A stretch of 64,000 nucleotides of DNA from Torreya grandis. Taxonomy: Eukaryota; Streptophyta; Pinopsida; Cupressales; Taxaceae. The stretch spans positions 1,563,501-1,627,500 of the forward strand of contig JARHVA010000592.1 in the NCBI GenBank assembly GCA_037957365.1. The letters run 5' to 3'. Made by a program: the position numbers and the translations under genes. Below the pieces are notes generated by a model, which saw nothing but the letters and a program-made list of their open reading frames with translations, had not been told where the DNA came from and did not search any database. Shown in pieces: positions 1-11,242 of the stretch (within the stretch, counting starts at the first letter, position 1; the number at the start of each line of letters is the position of its first letter).

Positions 1-354
1 CTTGGTGGCCCCTTGATTGCCAAATTGTGGAATCACTGGGTTAGCACTTTGTTAGGATTAATATTTTGGCTGCCTTGAGTTGATCATTCAAGGTTTTGCC
101 CCTCAAGACAGCTATTTAAATGGGGTTTTTATCCCTCATTATAGTAACTCCCATCTTGTATGATCATTATTGTGTATTTCTTTATTCCTTTGGTGTGTGT
201 TATCTGTAGTATGAAATACAAATATTTTTGGGGTACATTGGTACCTTTTTATATGTGTGCACTATTTATTTTATTTATTGCGTGGATTAACTTTTGATCT
301 TTTAGTATGGAATCTCATTAAAATTGACACAATATCAGAGCTTCAGCAATAATA
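1..354. other. No recognised feature
   Basis: No gene, repeat boundary or structured element could be supported here. The stretch is ordinary AT-rich plant-like DNA leading into a tandem duplication. It may belong to the same LTR element as the duplicated block, but no terminal repeat marks a border. Confidence 0.4.
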
Positions 355-1569
355 ACTTCCCAGCTTAAGGACTATCTAATCTCATTTCTGGAATCTACGA
401 GGAGTATCTAATAGTTTAGGACGTTGGACAGGCATGTTTTGATAATTTTCAGCTACCATTTGACTATAGCCTTGGTTTAGAGTTTGTAATGTCCCCATTT
501 TCGGGTTCTCTTGCTTTGCAATTGGAGATGTCCTTCTGAGTTTGTGTCACCCTAATCAAAGGGGTAATTTGATGTTACCAGTAAGCCCGAATGGTTTAGA
601 GGAGCACTATCATACTTTCAGATGTTATTTTCGACTTTTGGTTTGGGCTCCAAGATTTTTGGAGGGAGCATCTATTATTAATAAGTCACCCAATCAAGGG
701 CGTTCATCATCGAAATCACTCATGCGCAATCAGTTTTCAATTCCGATGCATTTCAACCGTTTTCGTAATTTGGATGTATTAATGAGCTATAATTAATTAA
801 ACTCCCTAATGTTGTTATTTTAATTAAAATATTTAAGGGGGCACCTTAGTGTTATAGCTCGTTGGAACTAGGATGAAAAGTTTTAAATGTTGGGACGCTG
901 AAAATTGGCTTCCGGTGCCAAGAACTGTTTTAAAATAAAATAAATCACTTTTTGGAGTTAATCACTTCCCAGCTTAAGGACTATCTAATCTCATTTCTGG
1001 AATCTACGAGGAGTATCTAATAGTTTAGGACGTTGGACAGGCATGTTTTGATAATTTTCAGCTACCATTTGACTATAGCCTTGGTTTAGAGTTTGTAATG
1101 TCCCCATTTTCGGGTTCTCTTGCTTTGCAATTGGAGATGTCCTTCTGAGTTTGTGTCACCCTAATCAAAGGGGTAATTTGATGTTACCAGTAAGCCCGAA
1201 TGGTTTAGAGGAGCACTATCATACTTTCAGATGTTATTTTCGACTTTTGGTTTGGGCTCCGAGATTTTTGGAGGGAGCATCTATTATTAATAAGTCACCC
1301 AATCAAGGGCGTTCATCATCGAAATCACTCATGCGCAATCAGTTTTCAATTCCGATGCATTTCAACCGTTTTCGTAATTTGGATGTATTAATGAGCTATA
1401 ATTAATTAAACTCCCTAAGGTTGTTATTTTAATTAAAATATTTAAGGGGGCACCTTAGTGTTATAGCTCGTTGGAACTAGGATGAAAAGTTTTAAATGTT
1501 GGGACGCTGAAAATTGGCTTCCGGTGCCAAGAACTGTTTTAAAATAAAATAAATCACTTTTTGGAGTTA
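355..1569 (+). repeat. 609-bp direct tandem duplication, two near-identical copies
   Basis: Copy 1 (about 355-963) is followed directly by copy 2 (about 964-1569). I saw only two single-base differences, in the segments near 650/1260 and 810/1420, so the duplication is recent. Each copy contains a probable LTR start, TGTAATGTCCCC (about 487 and 1096), the same start as other LTRs in this window, preceded by about 130 bp of flank. An 84-codon frame lies in each copy (542-796 and 1151-1405). It has no recognisable domain and is kept only because the DNA was copied, so I do not call a gene. Confidence 0.9.
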
Positions 1570-3299
1570 AAAGGTTTAATAAATTAATAAGTAATTTTTA
1601 AAAAAGAGTTTTTGGAAAGTTCCCTAAAAAGACTTATAAAAAAGGGAATTGAAAGCTCATTTGGGATGTTATGTTTTGATATTATTCTGGCTTTGGAGAA
1701 GATTGTTTCTCTGGTTAGTGAGGACGAAACCCCTTACAGGGGACATCTTTTACGTTGTTGAAAGACACAGTGTGGGAGATTCTTGGTGATTTCATACAAA
1801 GATCACCGCTGGGCTTATTGTGGAGTTTATAATTCAAGTTTTCAGGGTTAATGCAAATTTTAAAAGCTATCTGAGTAGATTTGAAGGAGAATATTGAGTT
1901 TTGGATGTAGAACCCTTCTCTTTACTAGTCGTACCTTTTCCATCTGTTGGTCGTACTTCTTGTGGCTTGTTGTGTATGCTGAGTTGGTTCATTTCTGGAG
2001 GTGGCATTGAGATTTTAGACTTATTTTCAACTGCACAATGGCACTTAGGGCATGCAAGCACTCTTTTGTCACTTTACTGCATGTGAATTGCATGTACTTG
2101 CATGAGCTTGCATGTGTTGATTTAGATAAGTGGTGATATTTTGACATAATGGGTTGTTATTTTGAAGGAAAAATAAATACTCTGATCAGCGTTTAAATCT
2201 GGAATTTCTCTACTAATGTATTTCATGAAATTTCAATGTTTTCAAGATTAATATATGCTGCAAATAGTTATTGTAATCTATTGTTATATCGAATCATTTC
2301 AATCTAAACACAAACCCCTTCTACATCCTCTGTCTAGTCTAAAAGACCACAATAACAAAAAAAATCAGGGGAAACCATTACAGAGTTTTTGCCTTCTGGC
2401 ACGCTTCCGGATACTTAACTACCTTAGATCATAGTGCTTAGAACTTCTACATACAGATAAGATCATATTTTGAAATTTTGGTTAGGTAGTTGTGTCTCAA
2501 TCAGCAAGAGCTTTCCAACAGTTACTACTTGAAATATTCTGTTCTGGGATTAGCAAGATGTTGACCTGGACTTTCTGCATAGCTAGAACTTCTACTAGGT
2601 ACAAAAAAGTGAAGAACTGTTTTGAACATCTATTTATGTGGTGTTCTCCATCTCTGAAAGGTGACTCCTAAGAATATTTGTTTAACTAACTTGGACATCA
2701 CATTGGAAAGATACCAGCTTGAGAATTTATAGAGCATCAGATCTTAAGCTAAGTGGTACAAAAAATCTATTGCATATTTTTTGGATCCGCCTTTAACATT
2801 ATTTAGCTACTGTCAATAGCTTTCTGACAAGTAATATTTGTAGAAAGCAGATGTCAAATGATGAAGTTATGAGAAATTCCAGTTTCACATGATGGCAACA
2901 AATTGCAAAGGTTGAAAAACAAAAAAAATCAGCGGACATTTACTTTTGTGCAATCCATTTCTTCCATTAAGTGTCAGAGGTAGCAACCATAAAGGTTCAA
3001 GAAGTGTACCTTCTTATGTGGTTTAATATTTAAGCTAAGACTTTGTTTCTTGTAGGCTTTTTGAGGGTTGTGTTATCCACCCAAAGGAAGCAACGCATTT
3101 CTTTCCGTTGTGGAGCTTTTTATGAGTGCATTGTTATCCCCTATTTTTTAATTTTGGGATAACACCCCTCACTGCACTCTTAACATGCAACTAGAGGTAA
3201 ATCAAGAACAAAAGCAATCAAGTAATTGCAAGATGAGGATTTGATTCTATCACCCAATGGACAAGGCTTAATGAGCCCACTCAGTGTGTGATTTTCAGG
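1570..3299 (+). other. Probable LTR remainder and unassigned repeat DNA
   Basis: The sequence continues the LTR-like block. A TATA-like box (TATAAAAA, about 1635-1642) sits where an LTR promoter could be. I found no matching LTR end. A 64-codon minus-strand frame at 1867-2061 contains a CPKC pair and a Pro/Lys-rich stretch but shows no family. From about 2100 to 3299 I see no gene or structured repeat. Confidence 0.35.
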
Positions 3300-3535
3300 A
3301 AAAGCCACTCCCTATCTATCTATATGGCCGTCAAGTCTCTATCTCTATCTAACTAGGCCCTCGCCATATATATGTATTCTTTATGGCGGTCGGGCCCTCT
3401 ACTCTATAGAGATGAGATGGGGACCGGTCAAGGCCTCATCCCTCTCTCAGCTATATAGAGTAGTCCCTCTCCCAAGCCATATAGAAATATAGGGTAGATA
3501 GAGATAGATATGTAGAGGGGGGGGATCCCGTGAAT
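3300..3535. repeat. CTAT/GATA-rich degenerate repeat
   Basis: The stretch is dense in CTATCTAT, TATATAGA and GATAGATA motifs mixed with GGCC-containing blocks, ending in a run of G near 3518-3526. The same style of sequence recurs at about 18,790-19,130 with similar 'tatatag..ccctc' blocks, so it is probably one dispersed or satellite-like repeat family rather than a chance microsatellite. Confidence 0.55.
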
Positions 3536-3778
3536 GTGACAACAAGAAAATCAACGTCAATGTCGAGTAGTTAAAGTGAAGTGGATTTTAAGTCAGCTTG
3601 ATTTAATGTCAATTTGATTTGGCATCAATTTGACTTAACATCAAGATTGAGTTAATATCAAGCTATAAAAATTTGTTGTCAATAGTTAAAGTTCATTTAA
3701 TTTTTTTTTAGGATCATGCAAAAGTCACAATTACATTTAATTTTTTAAAAGTGCTTGGATAATAAAAATAAAATGTGA

Positions 3779-4476
3779 ACCCGACGATGATAGCCTAGTA
3801 GTGAGTGAGCTGAGTGTTAGAAGTGGGAGGTCTCAGGATCCATTCCCTGTGATGACCACTCTCTAACGTTATTCATACACTAAGCTATGGCGAGTTATTC
3901 GTGAAAAGTATCCAATACAATGTACTAGTTGGGTGTTCAATGGGACAGGAGTCAGCGTGTGGTTTCAACCCTGTGTTCAATGCAACAAGGCAAGTCTACA
4001 ATCCATGGCTAGGGATACTAATCACCACTGGTTTGGGCATTTTGATTATAAAAATGTTTGTACCCAAAATTTAAGCCCGACGATGATAGCCTAGCGGTGA
4101 GTGCGTTGAGTGTTAGAAGTGGGAGGTCTCAAGGTCCATTCTCTGGGATGACCACTCTCTAGCGTCGTTTCCACACTAAACTACGACAAGTTATTCGTGA
4201 AAAGTATCCAATACAATGGACTACCGGCTCGATGTTCAATGCGATGGGAATCAGCATGTGGCTTTTAACCTATGTTCAATGTGACGAGAGAAGTCCATAG
4301 CCCATGACTTAGAATACTATTCACCGCTGGTTTGAGCATTTTGGTTATAAAAAGTCTGTACCCAAAAAATTTGTTCAATGCGACGAGGCAAGTCCACAAT
4401 GCATGGCTAGGAATACTATTCACTGTTCGTTTGTGCATTCCAGTTATAAAAATATTTGTACCCAAAATTTTGGAGG
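3779..4476 (+). repeat. Tandem tRNA-derived SINE-like repeat, 2.3 copies of a 296-bp unit
   Basis: Two full units start at about 3779 and 4075 and share most of their length. A third, tail-only copy (about 4375-4471) follows. The head of each unit contains TAGCCTAGTAGTGAGTG or TAGCCTAGCGGTGAGTG, matching a Pol III A box (TRGYnnAnnnG). About 45 bp on is a degenerate B-box-like segment (GGATCCATTCCC / GGTCCATTCTC). This layout is typical of plant tRNA-derived SINEs. Each tail ends in 'tataaaaa..tgtacccaaaa', a likely SINE 3' tail. That the units were once transcribed by Pol III is inference. Confidence 0.6.
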
Positions 4477-4559
4477 ATCTATAATATCAAAAGCATTTGC
4501 ATTATTAATTTGGAAAAACGGTGCTATTGAACGAAGCTTCAGTGACTAGGATTTTTTCC

Positions 4560-5615
4560 ATATCAATGGTCGAGTAACTGGGTGCACGACAGGGTTTGGA
4601 GAGGCAGCGAAAAACGCTGATGAAGTCACAAAAGGGGTTGATATTGTTGCTGGTAAGAATGGTGGGGGGTCGACAAGATCACAATTGGGCAATTTTTCGA
4701 TAGCAGCAGTGGTGGCGGCTAGTGAGAAAACGCCAAATCCAGGGTCTTTGGTTACAGTTGCCTCTCCTAGCAAGCAGTTTGTTTGGGCAGGTTTGGGAAG
4801 GATAGTGGGAGTTGGATCTTTTACGACAGTTGTAACACGTGTGAAAGGGGTTAAGAAATCTGTTGTGAAGCCTCTGCTACAAGCGAAGACCATCCCTTCA
4901 ATTTCTTTTGGGGATTAGGCTCTTCAGGAAGTGCTTGATAATGAGAAATGGTTCATGGATAGAAGCATTATTTGCAAATTTGACCGTTTTTGGCCGACCT
5001 TGGCCAATCTCCACAAGTGAATTTCTGATTCTTGGAGGCCATTAATGGAAGGCAATCTGGAAATTTATACAAGTGTAAGGGGGTTTTTCATTGTGGTGTT
5101 CAATCTCCTTGAAGAGTGGAATAGGATTTGTCGAGATGGATTTTGGCCCTAGGATCCGTTGATTCTTATTATGAAACCCTAGCTTCCATCTATTAATCCT
5201 CTTACGAAATCTCTCAACTCACGACCCATTTGGGTTTGCCTGTTGCACCTTCCACTCCAATTTTAGTCTGAGGCTTGCCTCTTATCTCTTAGCAGCACAA
5301 TGGGTAAGATGTTAGTAGACATAGCTACCACAAACTATACTCACACAACCTTCGCTCGCATTCTTGTCTATATGGACATTTCTCGTGATCTCCCAGTGGC
5401 TATTGAATTAAAGGTAAAGGAGCATTGTTGGTCTCAGACCCTAGACTATGAGGGGGTTCCTTTTTGTTGCTGAAAATGCTTTGAGATAGGACATCTAGCT
5501 GAGGAATGTCGATTCTCCAAGCGAAAGGTGCATTCATCATGGTGGAAGGATGCCCTTCCCAGTGATATTTCAGTTGATGGGGTTTGTATTTCAAAGGCGA
5601 AGGCAAGAGAGGAGG
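4560..5615 (+). pseudogene. LINE ORF1 relic (DUF4283-type RNA-binding domain plus zinc knuckle)
   Basis: With several stops, the plus strand encodes a recognisable plant L1-type ORF1. Around 5040-5160 are fragments like EGNLEIYTSVRGFF and EEWNRICRDGFWP, matching the DUF4283 pattern. Around 5330-5450 are residues such as TTFARILVYMDISRDLP and LDYEGVPF. Near 5465-5510 is a CCHC-type knuckle (K-C-F-E-I-G-H-L-A-E-E-C) with a stop just before its second Cys. ORF1 proteins of this type coat LINE RNA. The relic ends where a Ty3/gypsy LTR starts at 5616, so the LTR inserted into it. No continuation was found downstream, so it is truncated. Confidence 0.7.
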
Positions 5616-7332
5616 TGTAATGTCCCATTTTTCAGCATAGCTTGCTTTTGGGTCCTTAGCTTGGTTGTTCCCACAAGGCTAAGGGAAGAAAAGAGAAAGG
5701 AACATGCATGGGGGCTATTCTATGAGCAAAAAGTTAAAAAGTATTTAAAATGTTCTAATTTTCAGTTGAGTTTGCAAAAATGTACTTTTAAACATATGTT
5801 CACTCAAGTTGAGGTCATGGGAGGCTAAACCCTCAAAAGGGGAGTTTTAAAAAGATTGAGTGCTTATATTTTTAAAAGGCACAACCCTTCAAATTGGGCG
5901 CCACCCTTGGAGGTTGAATATAAGAGCAATTGATGTTATGTTGAATATTGAATTGGAAACTTTGATCAAGTATGTCAAGCTTGATTACCACATTTTGAGG
6001 ATGAAAACTTTCAAGAAATGTCAAAAGTTTGGAGACGAAAACCTTCATTCTTACTACTTGAGCAGCTTTATTCAAACGTTGTAGTTGAGCTTTAAAATTG
6101 CATGTGTACATGCAAGTGGATCTACAAAGGTGTTTATTGGACACCACCTATATTGAGAAATATTGCAAACCTTATCGAAAACTAGTTTTGACAAATTTGC
6201 AAGTCTTAGAGACTGACAACTTGCTTGTGGATCTTGCACATGGTGTTGAAGACCATTCCATGGTGTGGCGACTTGCCTAGAGAGTTGAGCAATCTATTTG
6301 GAAGGGTTCGTTGAAGTCTACAAATATTGCATAATATTCTACTTGATTTTCCAGTTTTGGTAGCTTGGCTTGAGCGCTGATCTTGGAGATTTTAGAGCTG
6401 ATTTGGAACGTTCGTAAAGCCCAAAATATTGCAAATATTTTATACTATTTTTTCAACTTGAACGACTTGCCCTAGGAGTCTTTTGAAGGTCATTAGAGGA
6501 TTTTTTGTGAGTTTAAACAATCTGAATTATTTTATATAATTTTCTAAGGTAGGGCGAATCAGTTGAAGAAGCTTTTGGACATCTTCGGAGGGTTTTTAAA
6601 CTCCCTTTTGGAAAGGTACATTTCTTGTTTCATTTTTGATTTATTTTGTAATAATCATAAGGGTCTCAAAGTTTTTTTGGAAGGTTAAGGCAAGGGTTTT
6701 GATTCTGAAATTCTACGCTTAATTTCTGAATTGGGCGATCCACTTGGAGGAGTTGTGCAAGGGTTTAAGGTGCCCTATTTGGCCCTAAACAATAAAGCAT
6801 TATTTATTGCTAAAATTGATGTATTTTAGAACCTAATTCTAGCCGAATTGGTATGCAAACAAGTTTGATTTTTTGAGTTAATCCGTGCAACTTAATCCCT
6901 AAGTGTGGCGACTTTGTTTGGAGAAGTTCTAATCATTTTTTAGGACCTAACATTGGCCAATTCTTATATGAATTGTATGCCAGAATTTATCCACAATTTG
7001 TCTTCAATTATAGAGGGTTTTCTGAGTTGGATTTGGTGACAAGAAAGGGACTTTGAAATCAGCTTGGTGGCGTTGAAGGTTTGGATTGGAAAATACATCA
7101 ATTCAGCTCCTTGTCTTGAATCAATGTGAGCCATAGTTGGCCAATTTTCATAAGGTATTTTTCTAATTATTGTTGGGTAATTGGAAGTGTGAGATTTTCA
7201 ATTTGATGATTCATATACAAAACTAGGGTTGGCAGGTTTTAATTTTCAGAATTCAGATTTTGTTTGGAATTTGTTTAGGGGTTTGTTGGAAAACCCTCTT
7301 TTGTATCATTGTCCCAATTTGAGGACATTACA
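5616..7332 (+). mobile_element. 5' LTR of a Ty3/gypsy (chromovirus-type) retrotransposon, 1,717 bp
   Basis: The LTR starts TGTAATGTCC (5616) and ends GGACATTACA (7323-7332), a perfect 10-bp terminal inverted pair with TG...CA ends. It is followed directly by a methionine-tRNA-type primer-binding site, which fixes the 3' border and the plus-strand orientation. The five bases before it are GGAGG. No LTR end followed by GGAGG exists in the window, so the matching 3' LTR has been lost or lies elsewhere. It interrupts a LINE ORF1 relic. Confidence 0.88.
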
Positions 7333-7347
7333 GTGGTATCAGAGCCA
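7333..7347 (+). other. Primer-binding site for initiator Met-tRNA
   Basis: GTGGTATCAGAGCC directly follows the LTR end. TGGTATCAGAGC is the usual plant retrotransposon primer site complementary to the 3' end of initiator methionine tRNA, where minus-strand DNA synthesis starts. Confidence 0.88.
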
Positions 7348-7382
7348 TATCTTGGCTATTATGTGGGGTGAAATGTTTGATA

Positions 7383-9376
7383 CATGAGTGGCAACAAAGA
7401 GATTAAGTATTTACTTGAGGAGTAACAGGAGAGAAGTAGGGCTTCCACCAGTTGGTTCGCTTGAGCAGGATCAAGCCATGGGTGACATGGGACACTAGGA
7501 GACAGAAGGTGAGAGGAGAGACAGCTTGGCTGAGGAGAGGTTTGAGAAGTATTTTCAAACTCAGGGAAGATGATAGTAGTGATGGAGCGGTTTCTTCATT
7601 CTCTCAGTGAGATGGGTGGCTTGAAACCACTCAATGGAGATAATGGTGCATCAAGGAGCAGTCCAGATGCACATACACCCCCTTCGAGGAATGGGGCATC
7701 CACATGTAGGCCCACACAACCTACATTTGTTTAGAGGGAGGAGCTCGCACCAGCGAGGGAGGGGTTACTTAGCCCAAGTGAGGAGTTAGAGAGAGATTGA
7801 CGAGTATGTCACCTTGTCCACAGCAGTTAAGGAGGTTACGACTTTTTCCGAGTTTTCAACTTGAAAACAGGGACAAAGTGAGCCCAGGATCAGTCAAAGG
7901 TTGAGAGGCAGCCAATGAGATCTCCAACATGCGTTGGGGAAGTTATCTCTCTCCACATTTGATAGGTCACAGAGGAGCTCATCAAGGCATGGATTCAGAA
8001 GGTGGATACATTCTTTCCACTTCGACCTATGACAGAGGGAGAGACCATTCAGTTCGCCACTTTGCATTTAGAAGGAGCAACCCACGATTGGTGGTATCAC
8101 GATTTGATCACGCAGGGGCATCAACACATACACTTCTATGAGGAGTTCAACAAGAGGTTGATTGAGAGGTTTGATAGAGCAAATCCGGGGTCTGATTTCC
8201 ATGATTTAGCTCAATTGAGGCAGAGGGCTTTGGTAGATGATTATGTCACAGAGTTTCAAAGACATTCGGTTATGGTGATTGATATTTCCGATAGGAGATT
8301 GGTGGTGTTATTCACAGAGGGCTTGGTTGACTCCGTAAGGGGATTGGTCAAGGCTTTTGATCCACCTTCACTGAGAGAGGCCACTCAGAAGGCCTACGAT
8401 TTGGAGTCTTCTACTCTATTGGGCAGATTTCCACCTTTAGGATAGCCAAAGAGTACTTCCCCCCCCTACTAGGCAACAAAGAGGTGGCAATTTGGGGCAG
8501 CCCAAGAGTAGCTTTATAGGGCCACCTAAGGCCAATCATGTGGGTCCCTTGATTAGACCAAACCAACCAAGTTTGGGGCAGCAAAAGGACCTACCATGTA
8601 GTAGCTTTGACGTGAAAAATGAGCTAAGAAGGAAAGGTCTTTGCTTCACATGCAAGGAACCTTGGGAGAAGGACCACAATTGTCGTGGCAAGGGACAGGT
8701 TCATTACATCGAGGTGCTTTCTGAAGAGGAAAATGAGGAGGAAGTTGGGACAGCCAACTATGAGAACACCTTGGAAATAGGAGAAAAGGAGTCGAGTGGC
8801 ACCTTGGCATCACTTTCAGGAGCTCCTAGGTATTATCCCTTTAGAGTTAAGGGATCATTGAAAGGTACACCTATTACCATATTTATTGATAGTGGTGCAA
8901 CTCACAATTTCATTAATAGAGGATTGGTAACATCATGTGAACTACAATCCGTGGAGTTCAAGGGATTCAGAGTCACAGTAGCGGATGGATTCACCATCCC
9001 TTGTACAACAAAGATTTCAAAGCTTAGTCTCACTTTGAAAAAATACGTGGTTGAGGATGATTTTTATGTGGTGGGCATAGGGGAGACCAATATGGTCCTT
9101 GGTATTCAATGGTTGCATTCACTTGGTGAGTACACACAAAACTACCAAACCATGGAGCTTAAATTTAAAATAGCAAGTAAAGATATTGTTTTGCATGGTT
9201 TGAGTGATGGGGAGGCCCCTTCTTCTAAGACAAATAATATGTTGGGAGGATGTCTCATGAGCATGAGGAAGGTGGAAAAGAAGGTTGCCCCTAAACATAA
9301 CACGCAACCCTTTCATTCCAAATTGGAACCCGAAAATTTCTTGCATTTAAAAAGAAGACAAGCTTTGGATGCATGA
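7383..9376 (+). pseudogene. Ty3/gypsy gag-protease, degenerate
   Basis: A Gag start (MSGNKEIKYLLEE) at 7383 runs into a stop. The Gag core is at 8002-8445 (FATLHLEGATHDWWYH ... YVTEFQRHSVMVIDIS). A frame change near an eight-base C run (about 8459-8466) leads into the frame 8492-9376. That frame has a retroviral zinc knuckle (C-F-T-C-K-E-P-W-E-K-D-H-N-C, residues about 51-64) and an aspartic protease with intact active site (IFIDSGATHNF, residues about 129-139) plus the VLGIQWLHSLG motif. Gag packages RNA and the protease cleaves the polyprotein. Reverse transcriptase, RNase H and integrase are absent downstream, so the element is truncated. It is clearly related to the minus-strand chromovirus at 39.8-47.5 kb, which shares the same knuckle and the SGAPRY/HPFRV protease lead-in. 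Confidence 0.85.
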
Positions 9377-9461
9377 AATCTACGAATAAATGTCTTGACT
9401 TAAAAACCAGCTAACTCCAAAACAAGAGTAGTCAAATCCACTCGAACTGATGGAACGTTTG
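9377..9461 (+). other. Remnant of gypsy internal region
   Basis: About 85 bp follow the protease frame with only stop-broken codons. The stretch ends GTTTG, the same five bases that follow the LTR end at 11,158, so it may be a target-site duplication. Confidence 0.3.
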
Positions 9462-11158
9462 AAAGTCTCCCCTTTGCATGAAATCAATGCAAATGTCAAA
9501 TTAAGAATTACGTTTGAACAGCGGGAACATTTCAAGCTTTGAGACAAACGAGAGTGCATGCATGGAATTTCTTAAACAGTGCATGCATGGAATTTCTTTT
9601 GTTTAAGCTTTCCACTGTTCCACTACTCGAGTCCTCATGCAAAGCGAGCCTTTGTTTAAGAACTGAAGGTGACGTGTTAAAACGGTCAAATCTGGACGTG
9701 TCTATTCATGTTCATCGCTGTTGCATGCTCTTGTATTCTCGGACTATTTAGGCATGTTCATTGTCTGTATTTGTCTTTTCCACGAATCTTCCCTTATGCC
9801 ATTGTTCATGCATATGTTCATCTTGTATTTCTGTCGGGTTTTTGCGTCTAACATCTGTGTTTTGATTCTTCGGGTCATCTTTTCCCACAAATTATGTTCT
9901 TTGTGTTTGTCTGTGTCTTTACTGTATCTATCTTTTCTATTTTTGGCGGGATTCTATTTTCTGATAATCTTATCTATATTTGGTCTATTATCCTTGTTTC
10001 AACCCCTTAGCCTAATTCTTTCGGATATTCTGCTTGGCTTAATTTTTTCAGAATTCTTGTTTGCAATTTCCTTCGGACTTTATCTTGCGGACTTTTGCTT
10101 CTTGCCCTTGGCTTTAATTCCTTTGGTTTTATCTATGTCTCATGTTTTCCTCGGATATTCTTTGTCTTATACTGGCTTTAATTTCCGTCGAATTTTCCTG
10201 CGGACCTAAATTCCTTGGTCTTCTCCATGGTTTTGTATTCCTTCGAAATTCCTGTTTACTGGCTTTATGTCTGCAGATTTGTTCTTTGGTTCCTTCAGAT
10301 CTTTTCCTTTTGACTTCTCTTTGACTCCCTACAAACTTTTTCCTTGCCCCTATGACTTATTCCCTGTCGGAATTTTCTATTGACTCTTCTTCTTTGGTCT
10401 TTCCTCGGACTTTTGTTAGTCTTATTTCCTTGCTTGCAATTTTCCCGAAGTATTCCTTCGGACTTTTTTGTCCGAAGGATATCTTCCTTCTTTTTCTTTC
10501 TTTGCCTTGCTTCTCATTTCTTTGGGTTTGTCTTTCAATTTCCTTCGGACTTTTATCTTAAGGCACCCGGGCTTTTTGGAAATGTCCTTTTCGAAGGGTA
10601 CATTGCCCTTCGAATGTTTTAATTTGTCCTTTGAACTTTTCCAAAGGAATTCCTTCGGGTTTTTGTCTAAGTCTATTTGTTTGTTCTTCAACGTCTACAA
10701 CTTTGGATTCTTCACTGCTTGTTACTTATAAAAAGAGATAAGTAATTCACCTGAGAAACCCGAAATGCACTATCCTAAGTACACCGGGTTTCTAAACCCG
10801 AATTACTTCTACTGATAAAACTTTCATAAGCAAAGCACTTCTCAAAACACGATTTGCACTATCAAGAGTAATTCGGGTTTTCCAACCCGGATTACCTCTG
10901 CTGATAAAACTTTTATAAGTAAAGCACTTCTTAAACCCCGATTTAAACTGTCAAGAGTAATTCAGGGTTTCCAACCTGGATTACTTCTGCTAAGGGGTTT
11001 CAACTGCGGATTACTCATAAAGTGAAATAAGTTGTCTCTTGTAAAACCCGAAGTCTTCTGTTGTGTAAAACCTAAAGTCTTGCTTGAATGCTCACCCTCT
11101 CACACTTAGGCAAAATTTTGGTATGTAGGCCAAAAAAATAGCCAACAGGGACATTACA
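9462..11158 (+). mobile_element. Probable solo LTR, about 1.7 kb
   Basis: The 3' end GGGACATTACA (11,148-11,158) is identical to the ends of other LTRs here. GTTTG follows it and GTTTG also occurs at 9457-9461, directly before AAAGTCTCCCC, which could be a decayed TGTAATGTCCC start. A solo LTR with target duplication GTTTG is therefore plausible, but the left border is uncertain. The interior (about 9,740-10,690) is strongly pyrimidine-rich, with many TCCTTCGGA-type words. It produces long hydrophobic translations that I regard as composition artefacts. A TATA-like TTATAAAAAGAG occurs near 10,727. There is no pol gene. Confidence 0.5.
10796..10995 (+). repeat. 89-bp tandem repeat with internal inverted pairs
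   Basis: Units start at about 10,796, 10,885 and 10,974 (the third partial), spaced exactly 89 bp and about 85-90% alike. Unit borders carry an inverted pair, GTAATTCGGGTT ... AACCCGGATTAC, that could fold as a hairpin. It lies inside the LTR-like region, downstream of the TATA-like box. The role is unknown. Confidence 0.8.
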
Positions 11159-11242
11159 GTTTGAAAATGTTTATTAATCAGCTAAGCTTGCATGACACAA
11201 ACTCATTAGCATTTGAACCAGGGGGAGCCACAATGGAAGAAT
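11159..11242 (+). other. Short spacer between two LTRs
   Basis: This 84-bp stretch separates the LTR end at 11,158 from the LTR start at 11,243. It contains GGGGGAG (11,220-11,226), resembling a polypurine tract, and ends in AGAAT, the target duplication of the next LTR. No gene. Confidence 0.4.

Noticed and set aside
542..1405. Identical 84-residue ORFs at 542 and 1151
   Set aside because: Their identity comes from a recent DNA duplication of an LTR segment; the frame has no domain.
1867..2061. Minus-strand ORF with a CPKC pair, briefly considered as a zinc-binding protein
   Set aside because: Only one Cys pair, no partner ligands in a recognisable spacing, and no gene context.
9721..10731. 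Several overlapping plus-strand ORFs giving hydrophobic proteins
   Set aside because: They follow from a long pyrimidine-rich tract (Phe/Leu/Ser codons) inside an LTR-like region, overlap in several frames and show no membrane-protein family pattern.
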